From Dermanyssus gallinae (Eukaryota > Arthropoda > Arachnida > Mesostigmata > Dermanyssidae), in assembly GCA_003439945.1 (NCBI GenBank), contig QVRM01005933.1, positions 62,001 through 126,000 of the forward strand: a DNA stretch of 64,000 nt, in the 5' to 3' direction. A model generated the notes under the pieces. The model saw only the letters and a program-made list of their open reading frames with translations. It had not been told where the DNA came from and did not search any database. The translations under genes and the position numbers were made by a program. Numbering within the stretch: the first letter of the stretch is position 1; every line of letters begins with the position of its first letter. Shown here in pieces: positions 10,269 to 22,096 of the stretch.

Positions 10269-11024
10269 TTCTATACCATAACCAACATAAGTTTGTGTTA
10301 ATGATTTTGAGCATTTACCAGTGATACAAGCGGGTACCACAATATGCTCAAAAAGGTAATATGTTGAGAAGATTGAACCTTGTTCGCTCTCTTGCTACTG
10401 AGAGGAGAACTAAACAGATGAAGCGTACCTTTGTTAGTCACGAAAAATATCAACATGAAGTTCGTTCGGTGCCGTAACAGAAAAACACCAACATCTTGTA
10501 TGTTGATATTATTATGCGATGGCTATGTCATGGTTTAGATTCAATGGTTGTTGTCATCTGCCATCCGCTGTAGAGGAAACGGAGCAGTGCGCGTATACAT
10601 TAGGCTAGACGCTTTTGTCTGCCTCTGGTGTTGTTGCCACTGCTAATATATACTGCTAATATATAGTTTTAGTTAAGTTCAAGTTCGTTAGACTGCTGAT
10701 GTTTCATGTTAGTTAAGAAATAATGAAACAGTGGGATGTTCTGATGTCTCGAACACCGAAGTTTTTCGGGTTTTTTGAAAACAGGAGGTGAAGACGCGGC
10801 CGGTTGCCATTTAGTGGTTCACAGTTGGTGAATAGATAGACGGAGGGTGGAACAGATGCATAAGGAGGAAAGGCAATAAAACTACTACACCTATACGATT
10901 AACCACGCTGGTGTCTGAGATTGATCTTTCTTTGTTAGGTATATATAAAAATATAAAGTGATAAAAGTATTATTGGGGGCAGGGGTTCGACGGCAATGCA
11001 CCATTTCTTTCTATTGAGACATCT
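9818..11024. other. Intergenic sequence with one (TA)n tract
   Basis: No coding frame with family motifs was seen. A (TA)n run lies at 10224-10260. The rest is mixed AT-rich sequence without recognisable repeats. Confidence 0.4.
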
Positions 11025-11191
11025 GTGCTCTCCCTTTTTGTCTGATCATGATCGATTATTATCCACTCCGGAATTCACCTTGTGTAAACTGGAAACTATG
11101 GAAATCAATTTAAGAATGGCCGGTCAGAGGCTTGAGCCCACGACCACCCGAATGCAAGGCAATGGTTTTGCCACTAAGCCACCTTGCTCGG
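11025..11191 (-). repeat. SINE-1 (tRNA-derived), copy 1
   Basis: On the minus strand the copy starts CCGAGCAAGGTGGCTTAGTGG, a polymerase III A-box-like sequence. It continues through a CTTGCAT anticodon-loop-like segment and a degraded B box (GGGCTCAAGCC), then GGCCATTCTTAAATTGATTTCC. The same order is found at 24654-24480 (minus) and 57614-57762 (plus). A tRNA-like head with a shared tRNA-unrelated body defines a SINE. Confidence 0.75.
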
Positions 11192-11925
11192 TTTACATAC
11201 ATACAAGACATGGCTAAATTCATGGAACTCATTAAAATAAGGCTTTTTTCAATATAATGGGGCCGGAAATGCTTTGTTTAGGAGTGACAGGGAAATTGGA
11301 AATTTTTGTTAGCCCAACGTGGTTATGTCTCACATCTCTCCGCGCATCATTTCTCAAGATGCGCGCTTACAAGCAAACGACAATATAAAACGCGTATCTG
11401 GAAGAAAACTTCGTCAGATAGCGAAAGAAACCCAGGCTCACTTTCCTGCACTTAAAGTCTCCTAGGATAAATATTCGTTCACACCCACCGACACATTTAA
11501 TGCACACCATTTTAATTAGTGAACCAGCTAGATTCCTCATATCCGTCGAACGTCCCGATCCTTCGCCGCCGAGCGAACATATCGTAGACCACCATAAGAA
11601 ACAAACGACAAGGCCTTTTAAGCTTCAATCAAACCTCCTCTTTTATAGAACTCGCGACCGAGTGACACCAATATTGTGTGCAGGCGGTAGTTCTAAAACT
11701 CAGAACTCAGAACATGTTTTTATAGTCCCACATAAGTTTATCCGCCATTAATTGGGCTGTGGCATGTCCATTCTAGCGTGGCAGGCAAAAGACCGTTACT
11801 ACAGCTGCGGAGGCAAACCAGTTACAGGGTAGGCGGGATCACCTGAGCTGGGTGCTGCAAAGCCAAACATATTTCAAATGACAGTGGCCAAGTTCACAGG
11901 AGGCTTCAGAGGGCAGCACGATCAG

Positions 11926-12850
11926 TCAACATAGGGGGGGGGGGAGTACCTGCAAATAGAGTCTACGCACTGGTAAGCTACCACCTCCGCTGGTAGAGCG
12001 GCCCCTCACGACTGTGGAACCCGTGCACCTTGCTCCACAACGAGACTCGCAGTGCAGGACAGTGTGTTTCACGTCGCCCGCCTCCCCACAATCGCATAGC
12101 ACACAGGTGTCACTGGTGACCTTTTTTATCTTGACTATGTAGCTCTGGAACTGACCGTGACCGGTCAGAACCTGAGCTGTATAGTAGGGTAACTCCCTAT
12201 GTCGGTAGCTATACCAAGCCATGAGGTCCTATATCAGACTTTTAGTCCAGCTCCACCGGGTGTAACGTATACCCATTCCTTCTGCCAGACCGCGATTTGT
12301 GGCACTTCTGATTTTTTCCGAAAAATATTTTGCTTGTTTTTTCCGCCAGTAGGTCCCATGGCAGCATCTTAGCCAGGACCAAGAAGGCTTCGGTCGATAC
12401 CGTACGGTACGCCCGGCTAACCCTTACTGCTAGTGTTCGTTAGGCCGACCTTAGTGCTCTCCCATTTTTCGCCGTTCGTAGTGTCATGTCTGCCCAGACA
12501 AGCGCCGCGTAGAGAGCCGATGATTCGGCAACCAAAGCTAATAGTCATCGGTTTCCCCTTTATACACCACGAATCCTTGGCAAAATCTATACCAGAATTA
12601 AGGCTTAATCGGTGGTCTTTTGCTGCGTTTATGTTTCACATATGCCGCTCCGATTAACCCCGTGTAAAGAGTGACACCAAGGTACCTTGCCTCTTCCCAA
12701 TTTATATTGGCTGGCCCGCCATCATCGTGCGGCGGATTGCCTTTCTCTTCTTGTGGCCCCCGGTGTTGGCTTTTTCTCCCCCTTCCTAACCTACATTTGT
12801 CTCCGGCTTTCCCCCTCGGTTGTCCCCCGTCGTTGGCCATTATCTGGCCC
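11926..12850 (-). pseudogene. R1/I-like LINE, 3' half of ORF2
   Basis: Minus-strand translations follow the order of an I/R1-type ORF2 after the RT core. ARYLGVTLYTGLIG (about 12700) comes first, then SSALYAALVWADMTLRTAKN (about 12500) and VSRAYRTVSTEAFLVLAKML. The C-terminal region has ELPYYTAQVLTGHGQFQSY and a finger, CVLCDCGEAGDVKHTVLHC. An in-frame TAA stands where Gln is expected in the LRSAQRT-like segment (about 12438). The frame is shifted near 12240. The element would have encoded a polyprotein with endonuclease, RT and a Cys/His finger; only this dead part remains. Confidence 0.72.
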
Positions 12851-12859
12851 TACCTGGTT

Positions 12860-14135
12860 GTTGGCAAACCTTCACCTAATTTATGAGGCTGCGCTGATGG
12901 CACTATGAAATCTGCAATACTATGCCGTCCACTAGGTCAACGCCGTGATAGATTTATGCTATACTAGATAATCTGCCATATATCTGTATGTTAGACTAGA
13001 CACTCTGCTGCTCTACGTTTATGTACACTGTTTCACACTCCCCTTTTGTTTGTTGTAGTTCTAGTTTCGTACGACTATGTAGCTCTGTTCAAACTTGTCC
13101 ACATTTTTTTCGCACCAAAAGAGCTAGTTGACCGACCGTTATGAAGCTGCTGGCGTCCCACTGGAGGCGCCAGTAGCGTTGATTTCACAACACGATTTCA
13201 CCTCAAAGGTTTCACGAATGTTCAAAATTTTAAAGTTCAACGATTCACTGCAAGTCAGTACCTACCTGCTAACAGAAAGTTCATTAATTAAGGCTGCTAC
13301 TAAGATCCTAAGATCTTTTCCACTGATTTCGAAACCGAAAACAAACCGAAGCAAAAACAGAAAAGAAAGCACCACTTATCTAACCGCAGCAAAGCGGGCC
13401 GATTAACCTGATAAAGGATGTATCGCCAAGGGAAGCCTTTGCTTCAGTACCTGCAAACCTCCAAGAGACGACCAAGTGGTGCTAACGATAGCATCTGAAA
13501 AATGCGATTTTATAATGCGAGAAAATTTTACGTCATAGAACTATAAGCAGTGCGCTCACTGGGTCGTCTGCTCCTCCTTCTCTGCTACCTTCACAGACTA
13601 CTTTACTTATGTTAGTATAAAAGCCACAATTGTCTTCAATGCTCGCACTTTGCTTTACCTTACGCCTTTGGAGGATAATAGTTTAGGACTCAGTCTCAGA
13701 TGGCCCCAATTTAATTTTGTTTACATAGCAAGAGGTTGCGCTGTCAAGCAGGGTTCTTTGTAATAGGAACCAGTTGCACTCAGAGTCCATTGCCGTAGCG
13801 ACGAATCGGCCACCAGCCTTCCAAAGACCCTGCGCGGTCAGGAAGCCGGATTCTTCCCAACGTATCAAACTCCATCGGAGAGAATTTGTAGAAACAGCGG
13901 GACCTGAGAGCATCAAAGCTTTTGAGGGCCGTTAAAAACTCAAGACTCGGGCTTTCCAGAGTCTGATCTTGATGGAATGATAATTTAGTAAATAAGAACA
14001 AAGTAAATATAACAATTTATAATGGATCAGATGATAGCCAGGTGACATATTGTCTCCGTCCGGAACTAATTAAGCACTTCCACTGCAAGAATATATGTTG
14101 GCCTCAAACTCGGTACGCCTCTCGCTCTATCATGC
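12860..14135. other. No supported gene
   Basis: I found no motif-bearing frame. Short open frames at 13128-13406 (plus) and 14001-13683 (minus) have no family motif and lack convincing splice sites. Confidence 0.35.
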
Positions 14136-14139
14136 GCCC

Positions 14140-14660
14140 TGAGTGAAGGTCGTCGGACACACCACGCAGTTTATAATGATACACTAGCAAAAACCCTAAG
14201 CAGGCTACTTAATGGGCAGAACTAACTGAAATAACCAGAAACGACGGTAGGCATCCCGACGGGACCCTTATTCCCTTCTGAACGAGGCCGCTCGATCGTT
14301 TCACTTTCTTCAATCGACTCACTTTCTTCTTTATTGGTCGGTTTCAATTAAGCTCAAGCTACCACGCCCGGCCTTAGCAGGGAACAACACGACGAACAAA
14401 TTCACCGAATTGAATAGAGCCCATAGCTTCAACCCAGTGGCCTTCGAAGCTCTGGGACAGCCGGGCACCCTGATTGACAGTCTACGGGAGTCCACTAAAC
14501 TACAGGAGATAAGGAATTTGCGCAATTTTTATGCTAGATATTTTTCATTGACGTCTGGCGGGGCAACGCAATGTCAAGTTCGTTTCGACACAGTTGCCAG
14601 ATATGTCGATACAATTAGGGCTATATATTTTAAAGGTTGTATTTTAAAGCAGGCTGTCGT
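14140..14660 (+). pseudogene. RLE-type LINE, C-terminal fragment
   Basis: The frame has GRHPDGTLIPF (about 14255), matching the RPDG motif of the RLE-like region. After a gap comes KFTELNRAHSFNPVAFEALG (about 14400-14460), matching the YLELSRRYHFIPIALETL segment at 25150-25200. A final ARYFSLTSGGATQCQ fits the last conserved helix. Frameshifts and stops show it is dead. It is in the same orientation as the other fragments of this family in the window. Confidence 0.5.
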
Positions 14661-15179
14661 CTTTAAATTAGTCTCAGCATCTGAGTTTTTGGTAAAATTT
14701 TGCTGCCGGTAGTGATGATCTGAGTAGGATGAGGCCTTAATCGGCTCTAGTAAGGAGCAAACGCTATAACACGGTCCACAATTTCTCTATGAAATTTCTT
14801 TATGTCCTGAAAATGCTAAACATGTTGTCACTGAAGGCATAAAAAGGCAACGTCTTCAAGATATACGCATTCAGTATAACAATGTTTTATGGGTAAAAAG
14901 GGTTTTGGTTTTGTTCTCGTTTTCTCGGTTTCGAACAAACCGCTATCCGCACTGTATCACACAAAAATGATAAAGAAAACAGGAGAGAGGAAAAGGGAAA
15001 TATCTTCAGCGTGCAGTCAAGATGACACAACCCTAAAGATAGGCACCGTTAGTTACAACTCGGCTATGTTAATAAGCACTGGATCATCTTTATCACAAAG
15101 AAATTAAAATGAGACGCAATTTTGACACAAGCGTGAGCGCAATTTTGGTCAAACAAGAGCATTATTGACACAGTAAAAT

Positions 15180-15620
15180 ATTGAGTTTGCCAATATGGCT
15201 GATTGGAGTGAGCAAAACAAGTCGTAAGTTGAGTATCGCCGCCCAACAGCTTGCCCAGCACCAAGCAACACGCGATCGCAATAACCGATTTTTGTGTAGA
15301 ATCATGACTGGAGACAAGAAATGGTATCTCTATCAACATAAAGGACACAAACAAGTGGGTGGCTTCAAAAGCTAAACCTCAATCTAGACCCAAGCCAAAT
15401 TTCGACCCGATTTCTAAATGGTGAGACTATAGAGGTGTAGAATATTAGGAAATGTTTCAAAGAGGCAGCACGGTTAATCGGCATCTCTACATGGCTTAGT
15501 TGCGTCAAGCAAACGAGGCTTTTCGACAGAAAAGGTTCGCCTGACAAGGCCAAAACTTTGTTACAGAAGTTGACTTCAACAACTAGCTAAACATCTTTTA
15601 TAACCAAACGAGGGAGAATG
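15180..15620 (+). pseudogene. mariner transposase fragment
   Basis: The frame reads RFLCRIMTGDKKWYLY (15288-15335), the conserved region around the first catalytic Asp of mariner transposases. A one-base shift later come SKAKPQSRPKPNFDPISKW, DYRGVEY and LRQANEAFRQKRFA, which follow mariner order up to just before the second Asp. Several in-frame stops show it is dead. The 3' third is absent; a (TA)n tract at 15689-15717 follows. The transposase would cut and paste at TA dinucleotides. Confidence 0.72.
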
Positions 15621-15683
15621 CATACATTACTTATACTGCGAGATCGTTTTCACCAATTTCAACGCATATTTTAAAAAAACGCG

Positions 15684-15721
<38 letters not shown>

Positions 15722-15839
15722 AAGCTCAGTTTTGCTTTCGTCGCAATTTGCTGGGATAGGGCTGCCAAAGTCAAGATGAAGCATTATTTAACGTAAGTTT
15801 AGAGATTGTGAACATTTATTGTGAACACGAAAACTCTGT

Positions 15840-16390
15840 ACGGGCATGTTTGAGATCTTCGTGCAATTTACGGTCGAAACAACCGGCCTAGTGAAAAACC
15901 CGCTTTCCTTATCAGCTTGTACAAAAGAACTTTCACAGGACAGATCCAGAACGTGATGTTAGGAGACAGTCCGTTGCGACCTCTGGTCTAAAGGAATCAT
16001 TGAACCCTACTTGTTTTCAGTTCATCCAAAAGTAGGGTCTAAATGGCGAGTTCGCTAACGTTACCGCAGCACGATCCTTAGTTATCTTTGACCGAATTTA
16101 GACGGAATCGATGAGAGTGAACTCTGGTTTCAACAAGATGGTGCCACAAGCCACACAGTCGGCGAGACAGTTGAGCTATTGAGGGCAAAGTGTCTTGGAC
16201 GGCAAATCTCGCGTAACGGCGACATTCACTGTCCTCCAAGATTTTACGATTTAATGCCGTTAGACTTTTTTGTGACTCTTTTTTTTGTAGAGCAAAGTGT
16301 ACGCAAATACTACCCCGAGCATCAGCGAGCTAGAACCAACTTTAAAGCATTCTTTTATGTAATTGAGCCTTTAAAGGGTGTCTAAGAACT
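15840..16390 (+). pseudogene. DUF4817/DDE_3-type transposase fragment
   Basis: A broken frame gives ELWFQQDGATSHTVGETVEL (about 16115-16175), then GRQISRNGDIHCPPRFYDLM and PLDFF (about 16198-16270). This is the C-terminal part of the arthropod mariner-like transposases that Pfam splits into DUF4817 and DDE_3, holding the second Asp and the last acidic box. The preceding 250 bases keep parts of the middle domain with several stops. It is a different lineage from the mariner copy immediately upstream. Confidence 0.65.
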
Positions 16391-16399
16391 CGGGTGTCT

Positions 16400-17163
16400 T
16401 GTCTACAGCGTGAAAAACCACAAAGAAGACCACTTTATCGATATTCTACTTAATTACAAATGGCATTATCTTTGTTTAAATAAATATATATATTTTTTTA
16501 GAAATATCGTAAATACTTTTGTTTTACACTTTACTTTAGCAGTCTTTTTATCCAAATGCGTACGTTGCTTATCTATTGAAATATTGTGTAGAAGTCCAAT
16601 CTTTTTTTGATAATTTTTTGATAATCCCAGTTTAGGTTTAGTTTACTTTTAGGTCGCCCTGTTGGGACAACGTCAACCAGAACTACATGAATCGTTACAA
16701 CAGCAGTTATTTAATTCACTATATCAAGCATACTCTTGAGAATGATGGTATTTCTTGCACGGTACTTTACATCCGCCAGAATTATATAGCTCATTGAGGT
16801 CATGAAAAACCACTGTTCTGTACGCTACGTGGCGAAAGCCATGTACCGCGTGACAAGTTCCGGGCCCATCCAGGCCTCTTTGTTATGGCCCTGGTCCACC
16901 TCAGCCATGTTCTATTTATATTGACAAATAAAAGTATGTAGGCCGTAATCCCGGTATACGTTTAGCACAGCAAGCTTTCAACACAGCAACGAACTTCAAC
17001 TTAATGTCAAGTTAGGTGCGATTGCAGGGCGGCGTCGGAAGTAGTTTGATTTAAAAATAAATAAAAAGCTCTTGTCAGGTGGACGTCACGCAGGTCACCC
17101 AGCAAGGAAATTACTGGCTACAGTTTTGCCCTTATGCCGTCATAGCAAGTTTATTTAATGAGA

Positions 17164-17202
<39 letters not shown>

Positions 17203-17602
17203 GAGAGAGAGTCATGGGTCTCGCCCGAACTCTGGACGCAGACTAGCTCATTGATATAAATGCATGCGAATCAAGGTTTGCATTACATGCGTACATTCCT
17301 GAGTTACGTTTCGAGTACAGAGTCGACAGTACGACATCATCCATTCTAGAATAAAAACCAAGCGCGTCTTGTTTGAGCACAACACACTTGGCCGATAAGA
17401 CAACCATGTCGTTTTCGGCACGCTACCGGGCATCCCGTTAACGGCGGATTGCAGGACAACATGCGATTCAGTCAAGCATTTCAAGAGGTGAAGCATCGGC
17501 GTGAAGGCAATATTTGCATCAGGAGAGGAGTGCCTGTTAATGCCCACGACAAAGATCGTATATATTAGAGAAGACATGCGCGGAAGCCTTGCTCGAATGT
17601 GG

Positions 17603-17639
<37 letters not shown>

Positions 17640-18235
17640 GTTAAATACAGGAATTGGAACTAAAGCATTGTTTCGAGTTCGTAACTATAACCAGTTAAAT
17701 GAAGAAAAATTCTGTATGGTCGTACTTGCTTAGTATAGTGCGGCAGTTGAGAACAAAGATCGTATATATAGTAAAGAAGCTTTTGCCCCGAAGAATATAA
17801 GAATGGTGAACCGAAGTTGTTGATGTCAATCTGTATTCTGCGAAAATGTCTGATCTGTATTCTGCAAAAATAATTCCTAAGTAAAAAAAAACTGTGGAAA
17901 CCAATGCACAATATAGATTTTTGAAGCAAATCTGTCCATATATTGGCTCGTCACCGGTCTCACCTAGTGTCGGTTTGTGACTCGTTTTGTGACTTGGTGC
18001 GGTATGGCACCACCCTTCTTTAGTAGCCTGGCGGCCCAGTCCCTCATCGCTTGAATTCCGTACTTCAACGTGACGTTAGCCAAACCCGAACCCACCTAAA
18101 ATACAAATGTTAGATTCATATACATGTACGCACTTGTTTGTTGAGCAACACATTTTTCACATGTAAATATATCTATATACACGGTGGATCAAAACGTTCG
18201 TAGCATTACCTGTGTACAATTTAAAAAAATGAATG
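16400..18235. other. Intergenic, (TA)n tracts only
   Basis: No gene or transposon motif was recognised. (TA)n runs lie at 17168-17198 and 17606-17634. Confidence 0.4.
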
Positions 18236-18529
18236 CCGACTACAGCGCCGAAGAGAGATGTTCCTTGGAAGTAAAAAAAAAAGTAGTGTAAATGTAACAC
18301 CTGTAAGACCCTGCAGTGACAGTGGAACAGAACGAATACTGTGCTATAATTAGATCATTTGTATGAAGGCTTAATTGCAACGGAAATTTAAGGCCAAGTT
18401 AGACTAAGTTTGCGGAACTAATAGACCGGCGTACAGTAAGTACCATTACCGAATGGACTGCCTCATTTGAAGGAGGGAGTATGGAATATTGCAACAGCAA
18501 TTATGCACTTCAAAAATAAAGCGAAGTGG

Positions 18530-18770
18530 CCACCGCGCAATTGAGCACGAGTCTGACACGCGTGCCAATTTCAGAGCGAAATTTAGAACTATTGAGACAA
18601 AGTCCGCAGGATCCTTTTTTTGGCGTCTAGTCGTCGAACCGCCGACGAAACCTGGACTCAACACTTCTCTCCAGAGCGAAAAAACGCCACCAGGGAGTGA
18701 ACCGGAATTGCTTTGGTGGGCAGCAATCTTGGACCAGCTGAAAGAACGCATTAGTGCATTACGGCCCGGA
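18530..18770 (+). pseudogene. mariner-like transposase fragment
   Basis: The segment DETWTQHFSPERKNATRE (about 18647-18700) is the mariner region around the first catalytic Asp. It is preceded in another frame by RTIETKSAGSFFWRLVV, equivalent to the helix before that Asp. A TGA stands where Trp is expected after ATRE. No terminal repeats were found, so only a small dead piece remains. Confidence 0.6.
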
Positions 18771-19084
18771 ACAGTGCTTTCGCCTCGCTTCACGTCTACT
18801 ATGCCATAGCTAAAGTACGCAAACTCAAGTTACAAATTCTATATTCCCCAGTCCTGAACCACCGTGCGTGTATTATCCGTTTGAAAACCTCAATAGGTAT
18901 CTCTCCGGAAAGACACGTCAGAGCATGAATGTGAGTGATATGCGCCGTGGACGACGTCTGTTAAGCTACAGAGGAATTATACTGAACAGCAAAAGAGGTA
19001 AGTGGTTTTCATCCGTCTGTTGCTTGTATTTCATGCTACAGGCTCATTGATCCACCTAGTGTATAAATATTAATGTGTATATAT

Positions 19085-19161
19085 CTATTTATGTATATAT
19101 ATATATATATAGCTAATCTCTTGTAATATGTGTCCCACAAACATAATGTAATATACGAAAA

Positions 19162-19190
<29 letters not shown>
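19085..19190. repeat. (TA)n tracts
   Basis: TA runs lie at about 19094-19111 and 19161-19187. Confidence 0.85.
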
Positions 19191-19192
<2 letters not shown>

Positions 19193-19387
19193 CCGCGATC
19201 TGCAGTTGCTATCTGCCTTGAAAGCTTTCCTGGAGGACTACGTACCTTCGAAGCGGCACCAAATATCTCCCTAATCGACCCGATGATTTCGCCCACGTTT
19301 TTTTTGCCTCGAACCTGAAATTATATGAATTGCGATAAGAAAATGACAGCTGTACAGCCCTTGTCATAACATATATAGAATTTCCAT

Positions 19388-20850
19388 TTTTTTCAATTTC
19401 AATTTGAGGTTTATTCACGGAACCGCAATTTCACAATGCTTAAGTTCTCGTATACAAAAATATTTAAAATGTGTATTAACACCAATATTACCTATTTCAT
19501 ACTTTAACATGTCTCACTTCATACGAAACTAGCAATTAAAGTCGCTAAACACTTCTCCCGTTCACATACATGACACGCTTTCTTCAACCTATTGACGGGA
19601 AACTAGTTTTGACTAGAGTTTTTACTCGTTATCCATTTTTCACCTCATGTTTAAATAATCTGACTGAGGTAAGAACACGAATTTCTTTGAGAAGTTCGGT
19701 CCAGATAGTCGGCAGGGTGTATGCGAGAGCATGACGAGTAGACTGCTTTACAGCTACTTGCCTCACAAATTCCGTTGCAGGTCGAGTTGTGCGTCTAACA
19801 GCAGCTCTTATAGGAAAAGCATCATCATCCGGAATAACTCTTTTATACATCTTAAATGCAAGCGTGGCAATTTTTACCCTGTAAATATCCCTAAGTGGTA
19901 AAAGTTTAAAGTCTTGAAAACACTTGCGAACCGAATCGCTGCGGCGCAAGTTAAATACTGCCTAGAGGGCATCATTCTGAATGACTTCGGCCCTATGAGT
20001 TATACCTTTATTATGAAATCTCCAAATTGAAATACCATAACAAAAAATTGGCACTAATAGCATTTTATACACCATAAGAAGACCCTCGGCAGGCACTCCT
20101 AGTTCTCGTAGACGACGAATAGGTTAAATTACCGCATAACATTTAGGCGTAATAACGTCTAAGTGATCATGCCATCTCAGCGTCTCATGTAAAGTTAAGC
20201 CCAGACATTTGATAGTAGAGGAAAGTGTCACTTCCGTTCCATTGAGCTACAGCATTTGAACCTGCATGGCCTTTTTGGCAGGGCGAAAACAACATGAGTC
20301 CAGTTTTGGTTGCATTTATCACCAGACTGATTTCTTCAAACACAAGAACAGCATACTCTACTACTTGCATAGTCCTTCTGTACATCAGACTGTATTGCAG
20401 ATGGTTGAATACGAAAAAGTAAGGTCGTATTATCAGCATAGACGATGGGCGTACAGGACCCTTCTGACGCGATCTCTTCAATAATGAAGTTGATCAAAAG
20501 TTGATCAAAATGATAAACATAAACGGTCCTAAGATTGACCCTTGCGGCAGTCTCGATGTTTACTCCTTCTAAGGGCGATTCAAAACAACCTATCTTTACT
20601 GCCTGCTGCCTCTCCGCTAGTCATGACCTAAACCAAGACACAACTGTGCTATCACAACCAAGTTTTTGGAGCATATGTAAGAACAACGAAAGATTTACAC
20701 TGAAGGCGGCAGAAACATCCAAAGAGACGCCAAGGCAAAGTTGGTTGTTTTGGAAAGAATTGACGACCACCTGATACGACACCACTACGATGATAAGCAA
20801 ACTTTGATTCCTCCGACTGCGCTTTTAGGTGCCAGCGATAAAGCTTGTTA
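19388..20850 (-). pseudogene. Jockey/CR1-like LINE, RT to 3' end
   Basis: Read on the minus strand: STVVSWFRS and LAERQQAVKIG (about 20650-20580), PQGSILGPF (about 20548), IVYADNTTLLF (about 20450), then LGLTLHETLRWHDHL (20205-20160) and RELGVPAEGLLMVYKMLL. The C-terminal part, open from 19949 to 19629, is RRSDSVRKCFQDFKLLPLRD onwards to a stop. The order is that of jockey/CR1 RTs. The catalytic box reads YADN instead of YADD, and there are frameshifts, so the copy is dead. The 3' UTR (19628-19388) ends in TTGAAA-like repeats and is also found at 28830-28640. Confidence 0.78.
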
Positions 20851-20929
20851 ACGCTTTGCCGCAAGCGCCTTTACTTTGCAGAAAAAGAACTTTGGATGCT
20901 GTTTCAAATTATTCTGGCAGAAATTGTTA

Positions 20930-21015
<86 letters not shown>
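20930..21015. repeat. (TAA)n microsatellite
   Basis: About 28 uninterrupted TAA/ATA triplets. Confidence 0.97.
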
Positions 21016-21016
<1 letters not shown>

Positions 21017-21239
21017 CAAAGCACCGCCTGATGCAACAAAAACAGAGCTTGGAAAAGACGCTTATAAAGTCGCATGCAGGGAAGAAGAACAGACCATCAA
21101 ATGATTCTTCACATATTGTCATCGCGATCCTAAAAATATGGAAGAAAATGAAACCCATGCTCTCCAATTGGTTGGATCTAATGTAACAATACCACAGGGC
21201 CCGAGACGCCACCGCCGAGAACGATTTGGAAATTGCTTT

Positions 21240-21740
21240 ACACCTCTCCTAGATACCGTTTTGATTGATTGATTTATTGTTCGCTTGGCATGTATACCTA
21301 AATACACACGTCACCCTTTTATATCAGGGGCGCTTAGAGCGGCAGCATATATATTACTTACGCATCCATATAATCCATGTTTACTTCAATACCTACTGAG
21401 TATTTGCTTTCCATTGTGACAACCTCTTCTTTGTAATATCGACCAGGTCATTTCTAACGTTTGGTCCTAGAGCTAGGGCCTTCGACAGCTCTATATCTCT
21501 GCTCCCCCCTAAAGCTATACATTTTTTAATAATATGTTCTATTGACTCATTCTCTAGCCCACATGCTCGACATGCTGTACTTTGTCCCTCCTTATATTTA
21601 GCTCTATGTATCCTTGTATCCAACATCCCTGCCCTGGCATCTGCCAATAGCCCACTCGCTCTTAAATTATCGTATACTCATTCTACCCCGCCCCTTTCCC
21701 GCTTTTACTTTCCATACATACACCGTATGTTTGCAACTAC
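21240..21740 (-). pseudogene. LINE A, C-terminal part and 3' UTR (second copy)
   Basis: On the minus strand the frame 21647-21393 reads MADARAGMLDTRIHRAKYKE, then the finger CRACGLENESIEHIIKKC, then LSKALALGPNVRNDLVDIT and a stop. It matches 6710-6963 almost residue for residue and is open throughout, so it is the better copy of this C-terminus. The 3' UTR with the GATATAAAAGGGTGACGTGTG-like stretch runs to about 21245 and ends in AATCAATCAA. Unlike the other copies it is not flanked by (TA)n. Confidence 0.82.
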
Positions 21741-22096
21741 TATGGTCAAGTTGTACGATCTTCTAAGAACCTGAAAATTCGCATAACACGTAACCACTCC
21801 CTAGCTCCTTGTTGAAGCCCTCGTACGGAAAATAATCCGGAACCGAGTAACAAGATAGCTATTATATCAAACACCGATACCCAACCTGACTCGAAAATAT
21901 TAGTACAAGTCATATCACATGCTCCCAGAAGTATAACACTTGCTAGAATTGTACCCCGTGGGACTAGAGAAATCTGTGCTACAGCATACAAGATAGCATT
22001 AAGCAACTTCTTCTAAGAACACTTCAAAGTCTCGCTAATTCGACCACACCTAGCACGATCGGCAAGAGGTCTCATTTCACTAAAGACCAACACAGC

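Noticed and set aside
13683..14001. Two minus-strand frames
   Set aside because: No motif on either strand; possible decayed LINE sequence but nothing could be aligned.
18446..18809. Overlapping frames of more than 100 codons on both strands
   Set aside because: The plus-strand mariner fragment in a third frame explains the conserved content; the long frames are shadows.
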